NCBI RefSeq assembly: GCF_003026285.1
Contig: NZ_PYOD01000002.1
Coordinates: forward strand, 310,001 to 374,000
Reading direction: 5' to 3'
From: Photobacterium profundum
GTDB lineage: Bacteria > Pseudomonadota > Gammaproteobacteria > Enterobacterales > Vibrionaceae
DNA length: 64,000 bases
Position numbers and translations under genes: made by a program. This document shows positions 27,672 through 37,372 of this stretch, in pieces. The first letter of the stretch is position 1. Every line of letters starts with the position of its first letter. The notes below the pieces were generated by a model. It made no database searches, was not told where the DNA came from, and saw nothing but the letters and a program-made list of their open reading frames with translations.

Positions 27672-29243
27672 TTAAGCGCTTGCCTTCTTCGCTGCCCGCT
27701 TTTTATTTGCCTCTATTTTCTTCGCCGCTTTGGCTAAGGCTTCTGCCTCTATACGGGCTTGGGCGATGCGTTCTAGCAGCTTATCCGCAGGCTCATCGCT
27801 TGGGTCTTGCGCTACCAGCTCACCACGGAAGGCTTTGGCCAAAATACTTTGGGTTAGGCTATCGACCCGCGCCTGCGCTTTTTTCACCTGTGCTTCGATG
27901 GTATCGGCAAAAGAAAAATATTGGTCGACGAGGCGAACGATTTCTTTTTGTTCTTCTAATGCAGGGATGGGAATAGGCACTGATTTAATTGTTTTCATGT
28001 TCAAAAATGGTTGAGCAACCTGAGACGTAATACTGTTAAAAATACGTCGATACGCATTTAGTACAATTACAAGAAATTCAGAATTATATACTTGCTTATC
28101 TACAGTAATTCGGCAACTACCAGTCGTTGATAGCATTGCAATTGGTTCATTCATTGGATACATACAACAGTCCCCCGTTGTTGCTCCAACCTTTGCAAAA
28201 AGAACATCTCCTTCATTAATTTTATGACGAGATAATCCTTCAAATTTTTCAAATGATACAAATTTCCGGTTTTCACGTAAAAACTGAAAAGGTCTAATAT
28301 TGACCATTCTTATTACTGGCACACCATCATCAATGTAATCAGTTTTGACATTTATTGACGCTCCAAACGGACCGTCAACTATGCTGTCTGCATAATTATC
28401 CGTTACAAAACTCAATACCTTTTGAGTCCATTGTTCAGGAATACTTGGCAACAAATCTAATACATCCAAATGAGGTTCAATTTTATCGTCAATGTTTGAT
28501 GGCTTTCTCGGTTTCTTAGACTTAGCTAACTTTGCTTTCTGGCAAGTTACTAAGTATTGTTCTTTTCTAACGTCTGTAATTTCACTACAGAACTTTTCAA
28601 TATCTTGGGCTGTATTAATGTCACGCCACTCTTCCGTCAATTTCCCCGATACGGCGGCGGCGAGAACGGATTGGCGGAAGCGTTTGATGATCGCGGGAAT
28701 GCCATCGAGACGCGCTTTGATGGTGTCTACCTGCGCCAGCACCTCGTCGAGTTTTTCTACGATGCGGGTTTGTTCGGCAAGGGGGGGAAGCGGCAATATA
28801 GCTTTTTTAACTAAATCACCACTGATATTTTTAACGACCCCACCAACAGCTAAATTATTGAACTGGGCTCCAACATAAGAAGAGGAAAGCAAATAATAGA
28901 AATAATCACTACTAATCTGTTTGGGAAGCCTAAAAACAAACCATCCATCATGAATATATCCTGGTATTCCCATTATGTATGGCAGGCCAAAAGACATTGA
29001 ATTTGAGAGTATAAAGTCACCAACATCTACAAAGCGAGATTTCATGGCTCCTTCTTTCGTGATTTTTTCAGCTGTTGAGGTTAATAATTTTTGTCCCTTC
29101 TTAGCATCACCAATTTTGATCCAGTTAACACCATCATCACTGTCGGTTAAAAAGTTTTTAATTGGACGAGGGGAGCTTCCACGCTCAACAACAACCAAAT
29201 TGCCTAGACTATTCTCAGCCCACCCCTTCGGCAATTGACTCAT
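27672..29243 (-). CDS. hsdS: Type I restriction-modification specificity subunit
   Basis: A 523-residue HsdS with the normal two-fold layout: target-recognition domain 1 (about 1-155), conserved helix (PPLAEQTRIVEKLDEVLAQV, about 155-215), recognition domain 2 (about 225-425) and second conserved helix (PALEEQKEIVRLVDQYFSF, about 425-480). The C-terminal tail is alanine and lysine rich (KAAKKIEANKKRAAKK). It decides the DNA sequence methylated and cut by the complex. The ATG overlaps the end of hsdM (ATGA junction). The recognised sequence cannot be read from the protein by eye. Confidence 0.93.
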   Translation of the reverse strand: MSQLPKGWAENSLGNLVVVERGSSPRPIKNFLTDSDDGVNWIKIGDAKKGQKLLTSTAEKITKEGAMKSRFVDVGDFILSNSMSFGLPYIMGIPGYIHDGWFVFRLPKQISSDYFYYLLSSSYVGAQFNNLAVGGVVKNISGDLVKKAILPLPPLAEQTRIVEKLDEVLAQVDTIKARLDGIPAIIKRFRQSVLAAAVSGKLTEEWRDINTAQDIEKFCSEITDVRKEQYLVTCQKAKLAKSKKPRKPSNIDDKIEPHLDVLDLLPSIPEQWTQKVLSFVTDNYADSIVDGPFGASINVKTDYIDDGVPVIRMVNIRPFQFLRENRKFVSFEKFEGLSRHKINEGDVLFAKVGATTGDCCMYPMNEPIAMLSTTGSCRITVDKQVYNSEFLVIVLNAYRRIFNSITSQVAQPFLNMKTIKSVPIPIPALEEQKEIVRLVDQYFSFADTIEAQVKKAQARVDSLTQSILAKAFRGELVAQDPSDEPADKLLERIAQARIEAEALAKAAKKIEANKKRAAKKASA

Positions 29244-30889
29244 GCCTCAACCTCCTGAGTCGTACCACCTAGTATCGCGTTACTCGCATCTAGATCTTGT
29301 TCTTTCAGCCCAAATGCTTCTTCTAGCAATTGCTTCTGCGCTTCGGCTTCATCATTGGCACCCAGTGCTTGCATTAGCTGGTAGATTTCAGACATGGCTT
29401 CGGTCAGCTCTGCCATTGCTTCACCCGCTAGCACTTCAGGCTCTGGCAGGTTTTCGGTACTAGTGGCTTCTAGGTCTTTCAGCCATGAGATATCTAGCGA
29501 ATCACCTTTCTGGTCACGAATGTAATCGCGACTGAACTTACGGAAGCGGGCTTCTTCTACCTTGTGCGCTTTCTGGCTCGTCTGCTCGACCGATGTTTCA
29601 CCTTCTGCATAGATCGCGCCCATTACATCCCACACGCCTTCGCTACGTGGTGATTGACCGTTTTTGTCTTCGCCATAAGCAGCAATGAAAGCATCGAAGT
29701 GTTTGTCGGTTAACGGACGACGCTTACCAAAGGTATTCATGTTGGTACGCATGTCGAATACCCATGTTTCAGTGGTACATTTTTTGTCTTGCTCGGGGTT
29801 CTTTACCGTCCCTTTTTGGAAGAAGAGTACGTTGGTTTTTACGCCTGCCGCATAGAAGATGCCAGTAGGTAAACGTAGCACCGTGTGCAAGCGACATTTA
29901 TCCATAAGATCACGACGAATATCGGCACCTTTGCCGCCTTCAAACAATACGTTATCGGGAATTACCACTGCTGCACGACCGCCCGGTTCTAGGCTTTCGA
30001 CAATGTGCTGCATGAAACACAGTTGTTTGTTCGAGGTTGGGTGAACAAAAGTACGGGTAATGTTTGTACCCGCTGCGCTACCAAACGGAGGGTTGGTTAA
30101 AATCACGTTCGATTTCGGTAAGGCTTCACCGTCGCTACCCAAGGTGTTACCCAAACGGATGGCACCGCCTTTGTCTTGATCGCCTTCAATATCGTGCAGT
30201 AAGCAGTTCATTAATGCTAAACGGCGAGTTTCTGGTACTAATTCAAGGCCAACAAATGCACGCTGCATTTGGAAATCTTGATCGTCTTCGCTTAAGTCAT
30301 CCAAATCGTTTGTGTGTGATTTGATATATCTATCAGCTTCAATCAAGAAGCCTGCCGTACCGGCTGCCGGATCTTGAATCACTTCACGAGGCTGTGGCTG
30401 CATTAGCTTAACAATGGTGCTGATTAGCGAACGCGGGGTGAAGTACTGGCCTGCACCTGATTTGGTTTCGTTGGCGTTCTTTTGTAGCAAGCCTTCGTAC
30501 ATGTCACCAAAATCGTCACGACTCTTGCCTTTGTCGCCTTCGAACCAGCCAAGGCTGTCCATGTTCGACACAAGTTCAGTCAACTGGGCTGGCTGAGTAA
30601 TAGTGGTGTTCACGTTTTGGAAAATCGCACGAACAATGGCGTGACTATCGTCACCCAGTTGTACCAGCATGTTGCGGTAAAACTGGTGCTGTTCACGACC
30701 AATTTTGGTTTTCAGATCCTTCCAGCGTAGTCCTTCTGGCAGCAATTCGCTTTCTTGGCCAGTTTCTTCACACATTTTCAAGAACAGCAACGACGCCAAT
30801 TCGTTCACGTAGTTTTGGTAAGACACCCCACCATCACGCAGGTTGTCACACAGTTTCCACAGTTTGGCGACCAAATCATTATTGTTCAT
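29240..30889 (-). CDS. hsdM: Type I restriction-modification methyltransferase subunit
   Basis: A 549-residue N6-adenine methyltransferase. SAM-binding motif I appears as QDPAAGTAGFLIEA (about residue 175) and catalytic motif IV as NPPFGS (about 268). The N-terminal helical domain (LWKLCDNLRDGGVSYQNYVNELASLLFLKM) is the standard HsdM N domain. Together with HsdS it modifies host DNA. It follows hsdR after 145 bases, a gap with no gene, and overlaps hsdS by four bases. Confidence 0.95.
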   Translation of the reverse strand: MNNNDLVAKLWKLCDNLRDGGVSYQNYVNELASLLFLKMCEETGQESELLPEGLRWKDLKTKIGREQHQFYRNMLVQLGDDSHAIVRAIFQNVNTTITQPAQLTELVSNMDSLGWFEGDKGKSRDDFGDMYEGLLQKNANETKSGAGQYFTPRSLISTIVKLMQPQPREVIQDPAAGTAGFLIEADRYIKSHTNDLDDLSEDDQDFQMQRAFVGLELVPETRRLALMNCLLHDIEGDQDKGGAIRLGNTLGSDGEALPKSNVILTNPPFGSAAGTNITRTFVHPTSNKQLCFMQHIVESLEPGGRAAVVIPDNVLFEGGKGADIRRDLMDKCRLHTVLRLPTGIFYAAGVKTNVLFFQKGTVKNPEQDKKCTTETWVFDMRTNMNTFGKRRPLTDKHFDAFIAAYGEDKNGQSPRSEGVWDVMGAIYAEGETSVEQTSQKAHKVEEARFRKFSRDYIRDQKGDSLDISWLKDLEATSTENLPEPEVLAGEAMAELTEAMSEIYQLMQALGANDEAEAQKQLLEEAFGLKEQDLDASNAILGGTTQEVEA

Positions 30890-31034
30890 GCTTATTCTCG
30901 ATATTCATTCATAGTGAATGCGCGGCGAGTGCGAAGCTTCTTTCGACCGCTTTTCTTACAAGCGTTTCGTAAAGGCTTTTGGCACTCGCGGCACTAATGG
31001 GGTTATACCCAAGTATTGTGGGCATCATAAAGTG

Positions 31035-34000
31035 TTACGCGGGTTGATCCCACACATAATCATTCAGCTTGGCGAGTATGGTGTCTAATTCACCATCGAA
31101 GACAGTCGTAATCTTACGTTTGCCGCCTCGGCGCTTAAAGTTGCCCGATTTAAAGGTGTCGTCATCGACCACCACTTTCTCTTTCAAGCTTTCACCTAAG
31201 CGATCTAACCAAGTGGTTTGCTCTTCGTTCCAGCTGTTTTCGGTTTTAATGCGATTAAGGGCATTGTCTACCCGCGTTTCAAATGGCAGTAAGGCATCAC
31301 CCATAGCTGCACGGCGAATATGCCCGATTAAACGCGCGGCTATGTCTTGGTTTTTGGTTTCTTGCCATGCAACACGCAGGGTCGATTCATCGAAGTGCTG
31401 GCGATCAAACCACTCTTGCAATTCTAGCAAGGCTTTACGGGTTAGATCGCGCGGCTTATTGATCACGGTTTGCAGGGCTGCATGCGCATTCTGATTACCC
31501 GTAACTAAGTTATCGAAGGCTTCTAGGAAGTCTTCCGCGTTTTCGTACTCGCCGTATAAACGCTCTACGCTGATCACTTTGTCGTCGATATCGGTAAAAA
31601 TCGGCGCTTTGCGTAAGGCGTTAATATCTATTTTTAAGTGTTCAATACGTTCTACCAAGCCTTCGACTTTGTTAAACACTTCGGCGGTCCATTTCGGGCC
31701 TTTTTCTTTCAAAGTACGAGCAAAGCGGTTGAAGTCACAACCCATTGCATCTTGGCAGATATCGTCAAAACGTTTAATGGCACTGTCAATATCTGTTGAA
31801 CGGTCGCGGTTGTTATTGGCATGACCGACAACACGTTGCAGTTTCGCCACCAGCTGTTCGTGGCTGTGTTCAGCAAAGCTTCGACCGTCTGCTTCCATTA
31901 CCTTGTAGGTTTCTGAATCGGTGATTTCGTTCACCAAGGTTTTGAGCTCTACTTGGGGGCGTACCACCACTGGCTTCATGGTGTCGACCGATTCTAAGGT
32001 GTCGTACAAATCGACAGCATCGAAAATACGGAACGACACTTTACCCACATCGGGGCATAAACGGGTCGCACGGCCTTTCATTTGCTCGTACAAAATACGA
32101 CTTTTCACTTTACGCAGAAACACCAAATTACAGATGCTTGGAATATCGATACCCGTTGTTAACAAGTCGACCGTTACCACGATATTCGGTAAACGCTCTT
32201 TGTTGTAACGGGTGATCATCGATTGCACTTTGGTTGGATCTTTATCTGAGTCACCGGTAATTTTGATAATGGCGTCGTGTTCTAATTCTGGGTATTTCAC
32301 CTTGAACGCAGTTTGCAGCTGTTCTACCACCATATCGGCGTGAACGTTGTTGACACAGAATACTAAGGTTTTCTGTCTGCTTGTTGGGTCTAGGTGATTG
32401 ACCAACTCTTCACACACCGCTTTGTTAAAGTTCGGCGCGATTACGCGGTTATTGAACTGGGCAACATCGAAGTTTTGTTCATCTTCAAGGGTGTCGGTAA
32501 TCAATTCCCCTTGGTAACTCACCCGTTCTACCTGCTCACCTTGAGCAAAATAAATGCCTTCATTACTGCGTTCTGTGGTGATTTTAATCGGTGGTTCTTG
32601 GTCGGTTAAGTAGCCATCAATCACCGCTTTTCGGTAACTGTAGCGATAAACTGGCGTATCGAAAATTTCGACCGTGTGCAGGGCGGGTGTGGCGGTTAAG
32701 CCCACTTTAATTGCATCAAAATGATCGATAATACGGCGATAGGCAGAAATGAAATCGTTCTGGCTACGGAATACCATTTCGCCTTCGGTTTGTTCTTTAT
32801 CAAGAATGTAACCGCGGTGCGCTTCATCGACAATGATGCAGTCGTAACGACCGACAGGCATGGCCTCATCACTTTGCAAAGTACGCTTGACCAATGACTG
32901 CACCGTCGCAACGTGGATCTTGGTGCTATCTTCTGGGAACTTGTCGGTTAATCCCTGAATATTGAAAATAGAATTGAAAGTATCGCCACTGATACGGGTA
33001 TCTTCAAACGCGTTAAGTGCTTGCACGCCCAGTGAACGACGGTCGACCAAAAACAATACGCGTTTAAAGCGTTGTGATTGAATAAGACGATACATTAAGG
33101 CAATGGCGGTTCGAGTTTTACCTGTACCGGTTGCCATTGCGAGTAGAATTTCTTGTTGCCCTTTGATCACGGCTTGTTCAACCGCTGCAACCGCTTCTTC
33201 TTGGTAATAACGCAGACCAAGATCGCTCATGTCGGGGTTTTCAGTAAACCAACTATTGTGAACCTGTAAATTGCTTTCTAATTTGGCTATCAGCTCTTCA
33301 GGGCGGTGCCATGCAGGCAAGGCTTTGGGCATGTTCGAGGTATGACGAACATCGCGATACCAAATACCACTTTTGGTTTTATTCGTCGCGCGATAATCAC
33401 GCCCGTTAGCAGAATAACAAAATGGGATATGGTAGATGTCGATACCGTTCGAATCTCGCCAAGAAGCCCGATAGCTTGGTAATTCTTCCGCAATTTGATG
33501 CAATAGATGTTCATCGTTAGCTGCGGCATCGGTAAGTTCGGCTTGCAGTAATTCAAAATCGAAATGCTTGCTATAGCGATATGCTTCAGGCAGTTTGCCC
33601 GCAACATCAATGTTATTGCGCTTGGCTTCAATCACAGCAACAGGTTTTAGCCCGACAAACATCACATAATCGGCAAAGCCAGTGTTGCCGTTTTCGTCGG
33701 TGCTGGTTGGCCATTCTGCAATCGCAATATTACGCCCAACTTGTGGACGAGTGCCCTTGGCGTAGCGCAGGTTAAGGCTGTCGGCATCCCACCCTGCTTC
33801 TCGCAATTGGCGATCGATAAGGTAGCGGGTTTCTTGCTCTGACAGATCCAGCTTACGCGCAGCGGCACGCTGGTTGATTTGCTCGCGGTATTCTTTACGC
33901 TCGCGCTCTGTCTTCTTCGCTAACTCTGCGTCTTTGGCTTTTAACTGTGCTTCTAAGGCAGCAATACGGGCTTGAGTTTGATCTTCCGTTTCTTCCTGCT

Positions 34001-34562
34001 TACCTTCAAGAATCGAAATATAACCGTTCAGTGCTGTTAATTTGTTCTTTTGTGCTGCTAGCTCTGAAGCCGATTCGGTTTTCTCGTTCAATGCATCAGA
34101 CAATGCTTGTTTGAGTGACGAAATCTCGGTGTTATAGAACTCGTCGCTGCCCCCTTGTGGCAACTCAAACATAGGCAGTTCAAAGTCGAGATTTTTAGTG
34201 ACTAGGCGGTAATACCAAACACTCACCTTAAACGCGATACGCAGCATCATTTCTGCATCGTTTAAGTCGTCGTGGTATTCATGTACCGCTTTGTTGCCCA
34301 CTTTACGCAGCTGATGAAAGAACTTGATGATGTTGTCATCAACCCACGAGATCCGAGACAAATCACGAATTAAATCTACTTGGTTTTCTGGGATCTCCAT
34401 ATCCAACAATTTGGCTATATGCTTGGCAGACGCTTCGCCAAACATACGCAATTTCACCAATGTGGTATTGGGATCATCAGGGTAATTTTTCTCTGCCGCA
34501 TACGCGATGCTGTAGAGAATGTCGTTAACCCCTTTAAGAAACTCAAAGTTAGATTTTTTCAT
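31035..34562 (-). CDS. hsdR: Type I restriction enzyme motor/nuclease subunit
   Basis: A 1175-residue EcoEI-type HsdR. In order: an N-terminal DUF4145-like domain (FGEASAKHIAKLL...), a coiled region (about 150-230), the nuclease domain with D and ExK in FADYVMFVGLKPVAVIEAKR (about 305), the SF2 motor with Walker A MATGTGKTRTAIALMYRL (about 479) and DEAH-type VDEAHRGY (about 579), GLTATPALHT, and the C-terminal assembly domain. I start at the ATG at 34562 because AGGA lies upstream; an in-frame start at 34577 has no such site. It translocates and cuts unmodified DNA with HsdM and HsdS, which follow it. Confidence 0.93.
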   Translation of the reverse strand: MKKSNFEFLKGVNDILYSIAYAAEKNYPDDPNTTLVKLRMFGEASAKHIAKLLDMEIPENQVDLIRDLSRISWVDDNIIKFFHQLRKVGNKAVHEYHDDLNDAEMMLRIAFKVSVWYYRLVTKNLDFELPMFELPQGGSDEFYNTEISSLKQALSDALNEKTESASELAAQKNKLTALNGYISILEGKQEETEDQTQARIAALEAQLKAKDAELAKKTERERKEYREQINQRAAARKLDLSEQETRYLIDRQLREAGWDADSLNLRYAKGTRPQVGRNIAIAEWPTSTDENGNTGFADYVMFVGLKPVAVIEAKRNNIDVAGKLPEAYRYSKHFDFELLQAELTDAAANDEHLLHQIAEELPSYRASWRDSNGIDIYHIPFCYSANGRDYRATNKTKSGIWYRDVRHTSNMPKALPAWHRPEELIAKLESNLQVHNSWFTENPDMSDLGLRYYQEEAVAAVEQAVIKGQQEILLAMATGTGKTRTAIALMYRLIQSQRFKRVLFLVDRRSLGVQALNAFEDTRISGDTFNSIFNIQGLTDKFPEDSTKIHVATVQSLVKRTLQSDEAMPVGRYDCIIVDEAHRGYILDKEQTEGEMVFRSQNDFISAYRRIIDHFDAIKVGLTATPALHTVEIFDTPVYRYSYRKAVIDGYLTDQEPPIKITTERSNEGIYFAQGEQVERVSYQGELITDTLEDEQNFDVAQFNNRVIAPNFNKAVCEELVNHLDPTSRQKTLVFCVNNVHADMVVEQLQTAFKVKYPELEHDAIIKITGDSDKDPTKVQSMITRYNKERLPNIVVTVDLLTTGIDIPSICNLVFLRKVKSRILYEQMKGRATRLCPDVGKVSFRIFDAVDLYDTLESVDTMKPVVVRPQVELKTLVNEITDSETYKVMEADGRSFAEHSHEQLVAKLQRVVGHANNNRDRSTDIDSAIKRFDDICQDAMGCDFNRFARTLKEKGPKWTAEVFNKVEGLVERIEHLKIDINALRKAPIFTDIDDKVISVERLYGEYENAEDFLEAFDNLVTGNQNAHAALQTVINKPRDLTRKALLELQEWFDRQHFDESTLRVAWQETKNQDIAARLIGHIRRAAMGDALLPFETRVDNALNRIKTENSWNEEQTTWLDRLGESLKEKVVVDDDTFKSGNFKRRGGKRKITTVFDGELDTILAKLNDYVWDQPA

Positions 34563-34668
34563 ACCTGTTCCTAGCACTTTTCAACTCGCTATATCTTACA
34601 CCATAGTTTTTGTAAGGGCATGTTAACCAACATAAGTTTAAGTCATTACTTAGCTAACTACTGTTCCA

Positions 34669-36726
34669 CTATTTATGTTTTTTTCTCAGATACTGGCTTC
34701 GTTCTCTATTTTTCGAAGTCCATTCTGATTTAGAAAAATGTTTAGCCCTATCTCTTAAGCCTTGATTATCATCAGAAGTATAATTTCGCGTCTTTTTATA
34801 AGTAACCTTAACTGCATTATCTGGCGTCTTTTTATCTTTATATTTTTCTTTCAGATATTGACTTCTTTCTCGATTTCTTTCATCCCACTCTTCTTTAGAT
34901 GAAGGTTTTGATACATTTGATTTATTCGTAACATTTAGCTTTGGTGTATCTGCTGATAGAGGCGAGTGTGGTGTAAAAGTAATTCTAAATTTATTCGCTG
35001 TTTCAATAGCTTCTAAGTGCCCCTTTGAGGCAGCTTTAGCGATCCAATCTTCACCGTACTTCCTCTGAGTTGCATCATTCCTCGAAGCTAGCAACATATT
35101 TTTCCCGAGTTGCCACATAGCTTCTGAGCTACCTTGATTAGCCGCTTTTTTTATAAACAACTCGTAGTCGGCTTGGTTACCCAGCTGTTTTGCCATCTGA
35201 GCCTTAGTCAGATAAAGGTTACTTTTTTGCTGTAAACCTGATTGCTGACCGTATTTCGACGTTTTAAATTCGTGACGCCAAAATATCTCTACCCATTGTT
35301 CCAGCTGTTCTGCACGTTCAGCTAAATACATCTTATCAGGGTGCTGTAACCCTTTATCGTGAGAGTAAGCACTGACCGATTTTGGAATACCTGCAAAGTA
35401 CTTAACATTTGCATTGGGTTTAATCTTGAATTTGGTTCTCAACAATTTTTCACAGAAATACTGCCAAACAATTAGATGATCGTGCACTTCTGTTTGCGGT
35501 AACTCACGAATGTCTCCAATACAATTGAAATCACCATCAAGCAATCTTTTGGCATTCCATTCACTGTTCTTAAATATGCGCGTTTCACTCACCTCACCTC
35601 GCAGAATTTCAACAACAAGAATCCGTTCTAATTCAAAAATGAATACTTCGGCACAATCTTCAGATTCATTGGAAAATGTACTTACCTGATTTGATAAACG
35701 AACGCCGTCTTCTTGCAGGTAGTTCAGTGTCGCCTGCGGTAAGATCACGCGAGTACGATTGAATTGCTCACTGTAGTTAGACCAAAAAGATGTTCTGCTG
35801 CGTATTTGTTTTTGCTCTTTTTCATCAATATCAAGCGCAATAGCACCACGTTCACTACACAGGGCGCGAGAGATCGTACTAAGTTCATAATAATTCGATA
35901 AGCCAAAGGTTTGCTTTAGCTTTGCTTGGGAAGCATCGGTTAACTCGTACCATAACGTCTGATCACTATCAGGCAAGCACATGTCTTCTAACAGCACTTT
36001 ACATTCACCACGATATAATCGGTCTAAGTATTGTGTAATTAGAGCATCGCAAAATACCACTTGCTGACGTGTCACTTTAAGGGAATGGAAGCATTGAGAT
36101 AACCAACCTTCAATATTGTCATCAATACTGCGTGGTGCACAATTGACTAAGTATTCAGGTATGTGTTGAAGGTAGGTATTGGCGTTTGGCAGCATTAACT
36201 TTTTAACCAAAACTCTGGGTGGTAATAAGCGGTCAAAACACATCGCGGCTAACGCATTCCAATCTTTTCTTTTCACCGCATTTAGCCAATCAATTCTGCT
36301 TGCATCAAGCTCATTTAGCCCCGGAACACCTCTAACGATGTCCATGCTTTCCAGTAACGGTTTAACCACGGTGCTAGGCCGACCATCAATAGCTAAACCT
36401 GCTTTAAAGAACGCGATATTACCTAGCGTATCGTTGGTACAAATTGCTAACCAAATAGCGCGACAAGCATTCGCTACCTTTTGATCGTTAAATCCGATCC
36501 AATGTTGCTCATTTTCAACGACATCTAACCATTCGAGAATTGAAATTTCATGGCTACGCCCTTCATCGACCAAGGTAATTAATTGCTGTAATGACCGTGG
36601 TGGAAAAGCAGGTAATAAATCACCCGCGACAGACATCTCAAAAAAATCATCAAACGATAGCCTTTCGATGCTATTTTCAGTCGCAACTTTAGGTGCACTG
36701 AATGAAAACCCTTTATTTACCGACAC
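34669..36726 (-). CDS. ZorC-like protein with EH-signature-type core and Sel1-like tail
   Basis: A 685-residue protein directly after the second ZorA-ZorB pair, the place of ZorC in Zorya type I. The long N-terminal part, with repeated helical segments and a W..VFWRHEFKTSK-like motif, fits the EH_Signature family by my reading, but this is not certain. Residues from about 540 look like two Sel1-type repeats (AANQGSSEAMWQLGKNML, AASKGHLEAIETANKF). The very end has two copies of a motif SK-x-EW-x3-NRERSQYL. I choose a GTG start at 36726 because GAGG lies six bases upstream; it overlaps the zorB stop by 14 bases. An ATG at 36762 is the alternative. ZorD, the helicase partner, is absent. Confidence 0.6.
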   Translation of the reverse strand: MSVNKGFSFSAPKVATENSIERLSFDDFFEMSVAGDLLPAFPPRSLQQLITLVDEGRSHEISILEWLDVVENEQHWIGFNDQKVANACRAIWLAICTNDTLGNIAFFKAGLAIDGRPSTVVKPLLESMDIVRGVPGLNELDASRIDWLNAVKRKDWNALAAMCFDRLLPPRVLVKKLMLPNANTYLQHIPEYLVNCAPRSIDDNIEGWLSQCFHSLKVTRQQVVFCDALITQYLDRLYRGECKVLLEDMCLPDSDQTLWYELTDASQAKLKQTFGLSNYYELSTISRALCSERGAIALDIDEKEQKQIRSRTSFWSNYSEQFNRTRVILPQATLNYLQEDGVRLSNQVSTFSNESEDCAEVFIFELERILVVEILRGEVSETRIFKNSEWNAKRLLDGDFNCIGDIRELPQTEVHDHLIVWQYFCEKLLRTKFKIKPNANVKYFAGIPKSVSAYSHDKGLQHPDKMYLAERAEQLEQWVEIFWRHEFKTSKYGQQSGLQQKSNLYLTKAQMAKQLGNQADYELFIKKAANQGSSEAMWQLGKNMLLASRNDATQRKYGEDWIAKAASKGHLEAIETANKFRITFTPHSPLSADTPKLNVTNKSNVSKPSSKEEWDERNRERSQYLKEKYKDKKTPDNAVKVTYKKTRNYTSDDNQGLRDRAKHFSKSEWTSKNRERSQYLRKKHK

Positions 36727-37372
36727 TTTCCACCTCGGAGAAATTACCCAAGAATTCATCATCTTTAAACTGGAATCGGAATTTCACTTTACGATCAGCG
36801 GGATCGGTTTTGTCTGGGTTAGCTTCAATTGGTCCTCGACCGGAAATAGCGACTTTCTTAAAAAATGGTGATTTGTTCGCAAACATCATGCTACTTACGT
36901 ATTTTGAAACGCTGTTTGCTCGAAGAACGCTCAGTTCCATATTGCGCGCGAATGCACCTTCTGAACTTGAATGGCCTTCTATAACAATTCGCGACACTTC
37001 TTCAGCTGTGGCTTCAGTTTGAAAAATAACATTAGAGTAAATGGGAATAAACTTATCTAAAAACACCTTACCTGATGCTTTCAATTTATAATCATTTAGA
37101 TCAAACAAGATTGAATCCGTGATAGAAATATCACCCGTTGTTGCATCGGCGCTAACCTCAATGCCTGCTGTTTCAAGGGCATCATTAATACCTTTAATAA
37201 TAACAATTCGAGTATTCTGGCTTTCTTCATGGGCTTGCGAAATTTGCACCAACGCACTGATCAACAGCAAGGCAAAAATCATTAAAAGCACCGACATTAA
37301 ATCACCAACCGATAACCAAACACCCGACTCGTCAATGTCTGAATTACGTCTCACGGCTCTGAGGTTTCGCAT
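36713..37372 (-). CDS. zorB: ZorB, MotB-like peptidoglycan-anchored subunit (second module)
   Basis: A 219-residue inner-membrane protein of the MotB/OmpA type. A short basic N-terminus leads to VWLSVGDLMSVLLMIFALLLI, a single membrane helix with the conserved aspartate (D24) used for ion flow in MotB and ZorB. A linker leads to an OmpA-like peptidoglycan-binding domain (FDLNDYKLKASGKVFLDKF through IVIEGHSSSEGAFARNMELSVLRA). It works with the ZorA encoded directly upstream, whose stop overlaps this start by one base (TAATG). Confidence 0.85.
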   Translation of the reverse strand: MRNLRAVRRNSDIDESGVWLSVGDLMSVLLMIFALLLISALVQISQAHEESQNTRIVIIKGINDALETAGIEVSADATTGDISITDSILFDLNDYKLKASGKVFLDKFIPIYSNVIFQTEATAEEVSRIVIEGHSSSEGAFARNMELSVLRANSVSKYVSSMMFANKSPFFKKVAISGRGPIEANPDKTDPADRKVKFRFQFKDDEFLGNFSEVESVGK

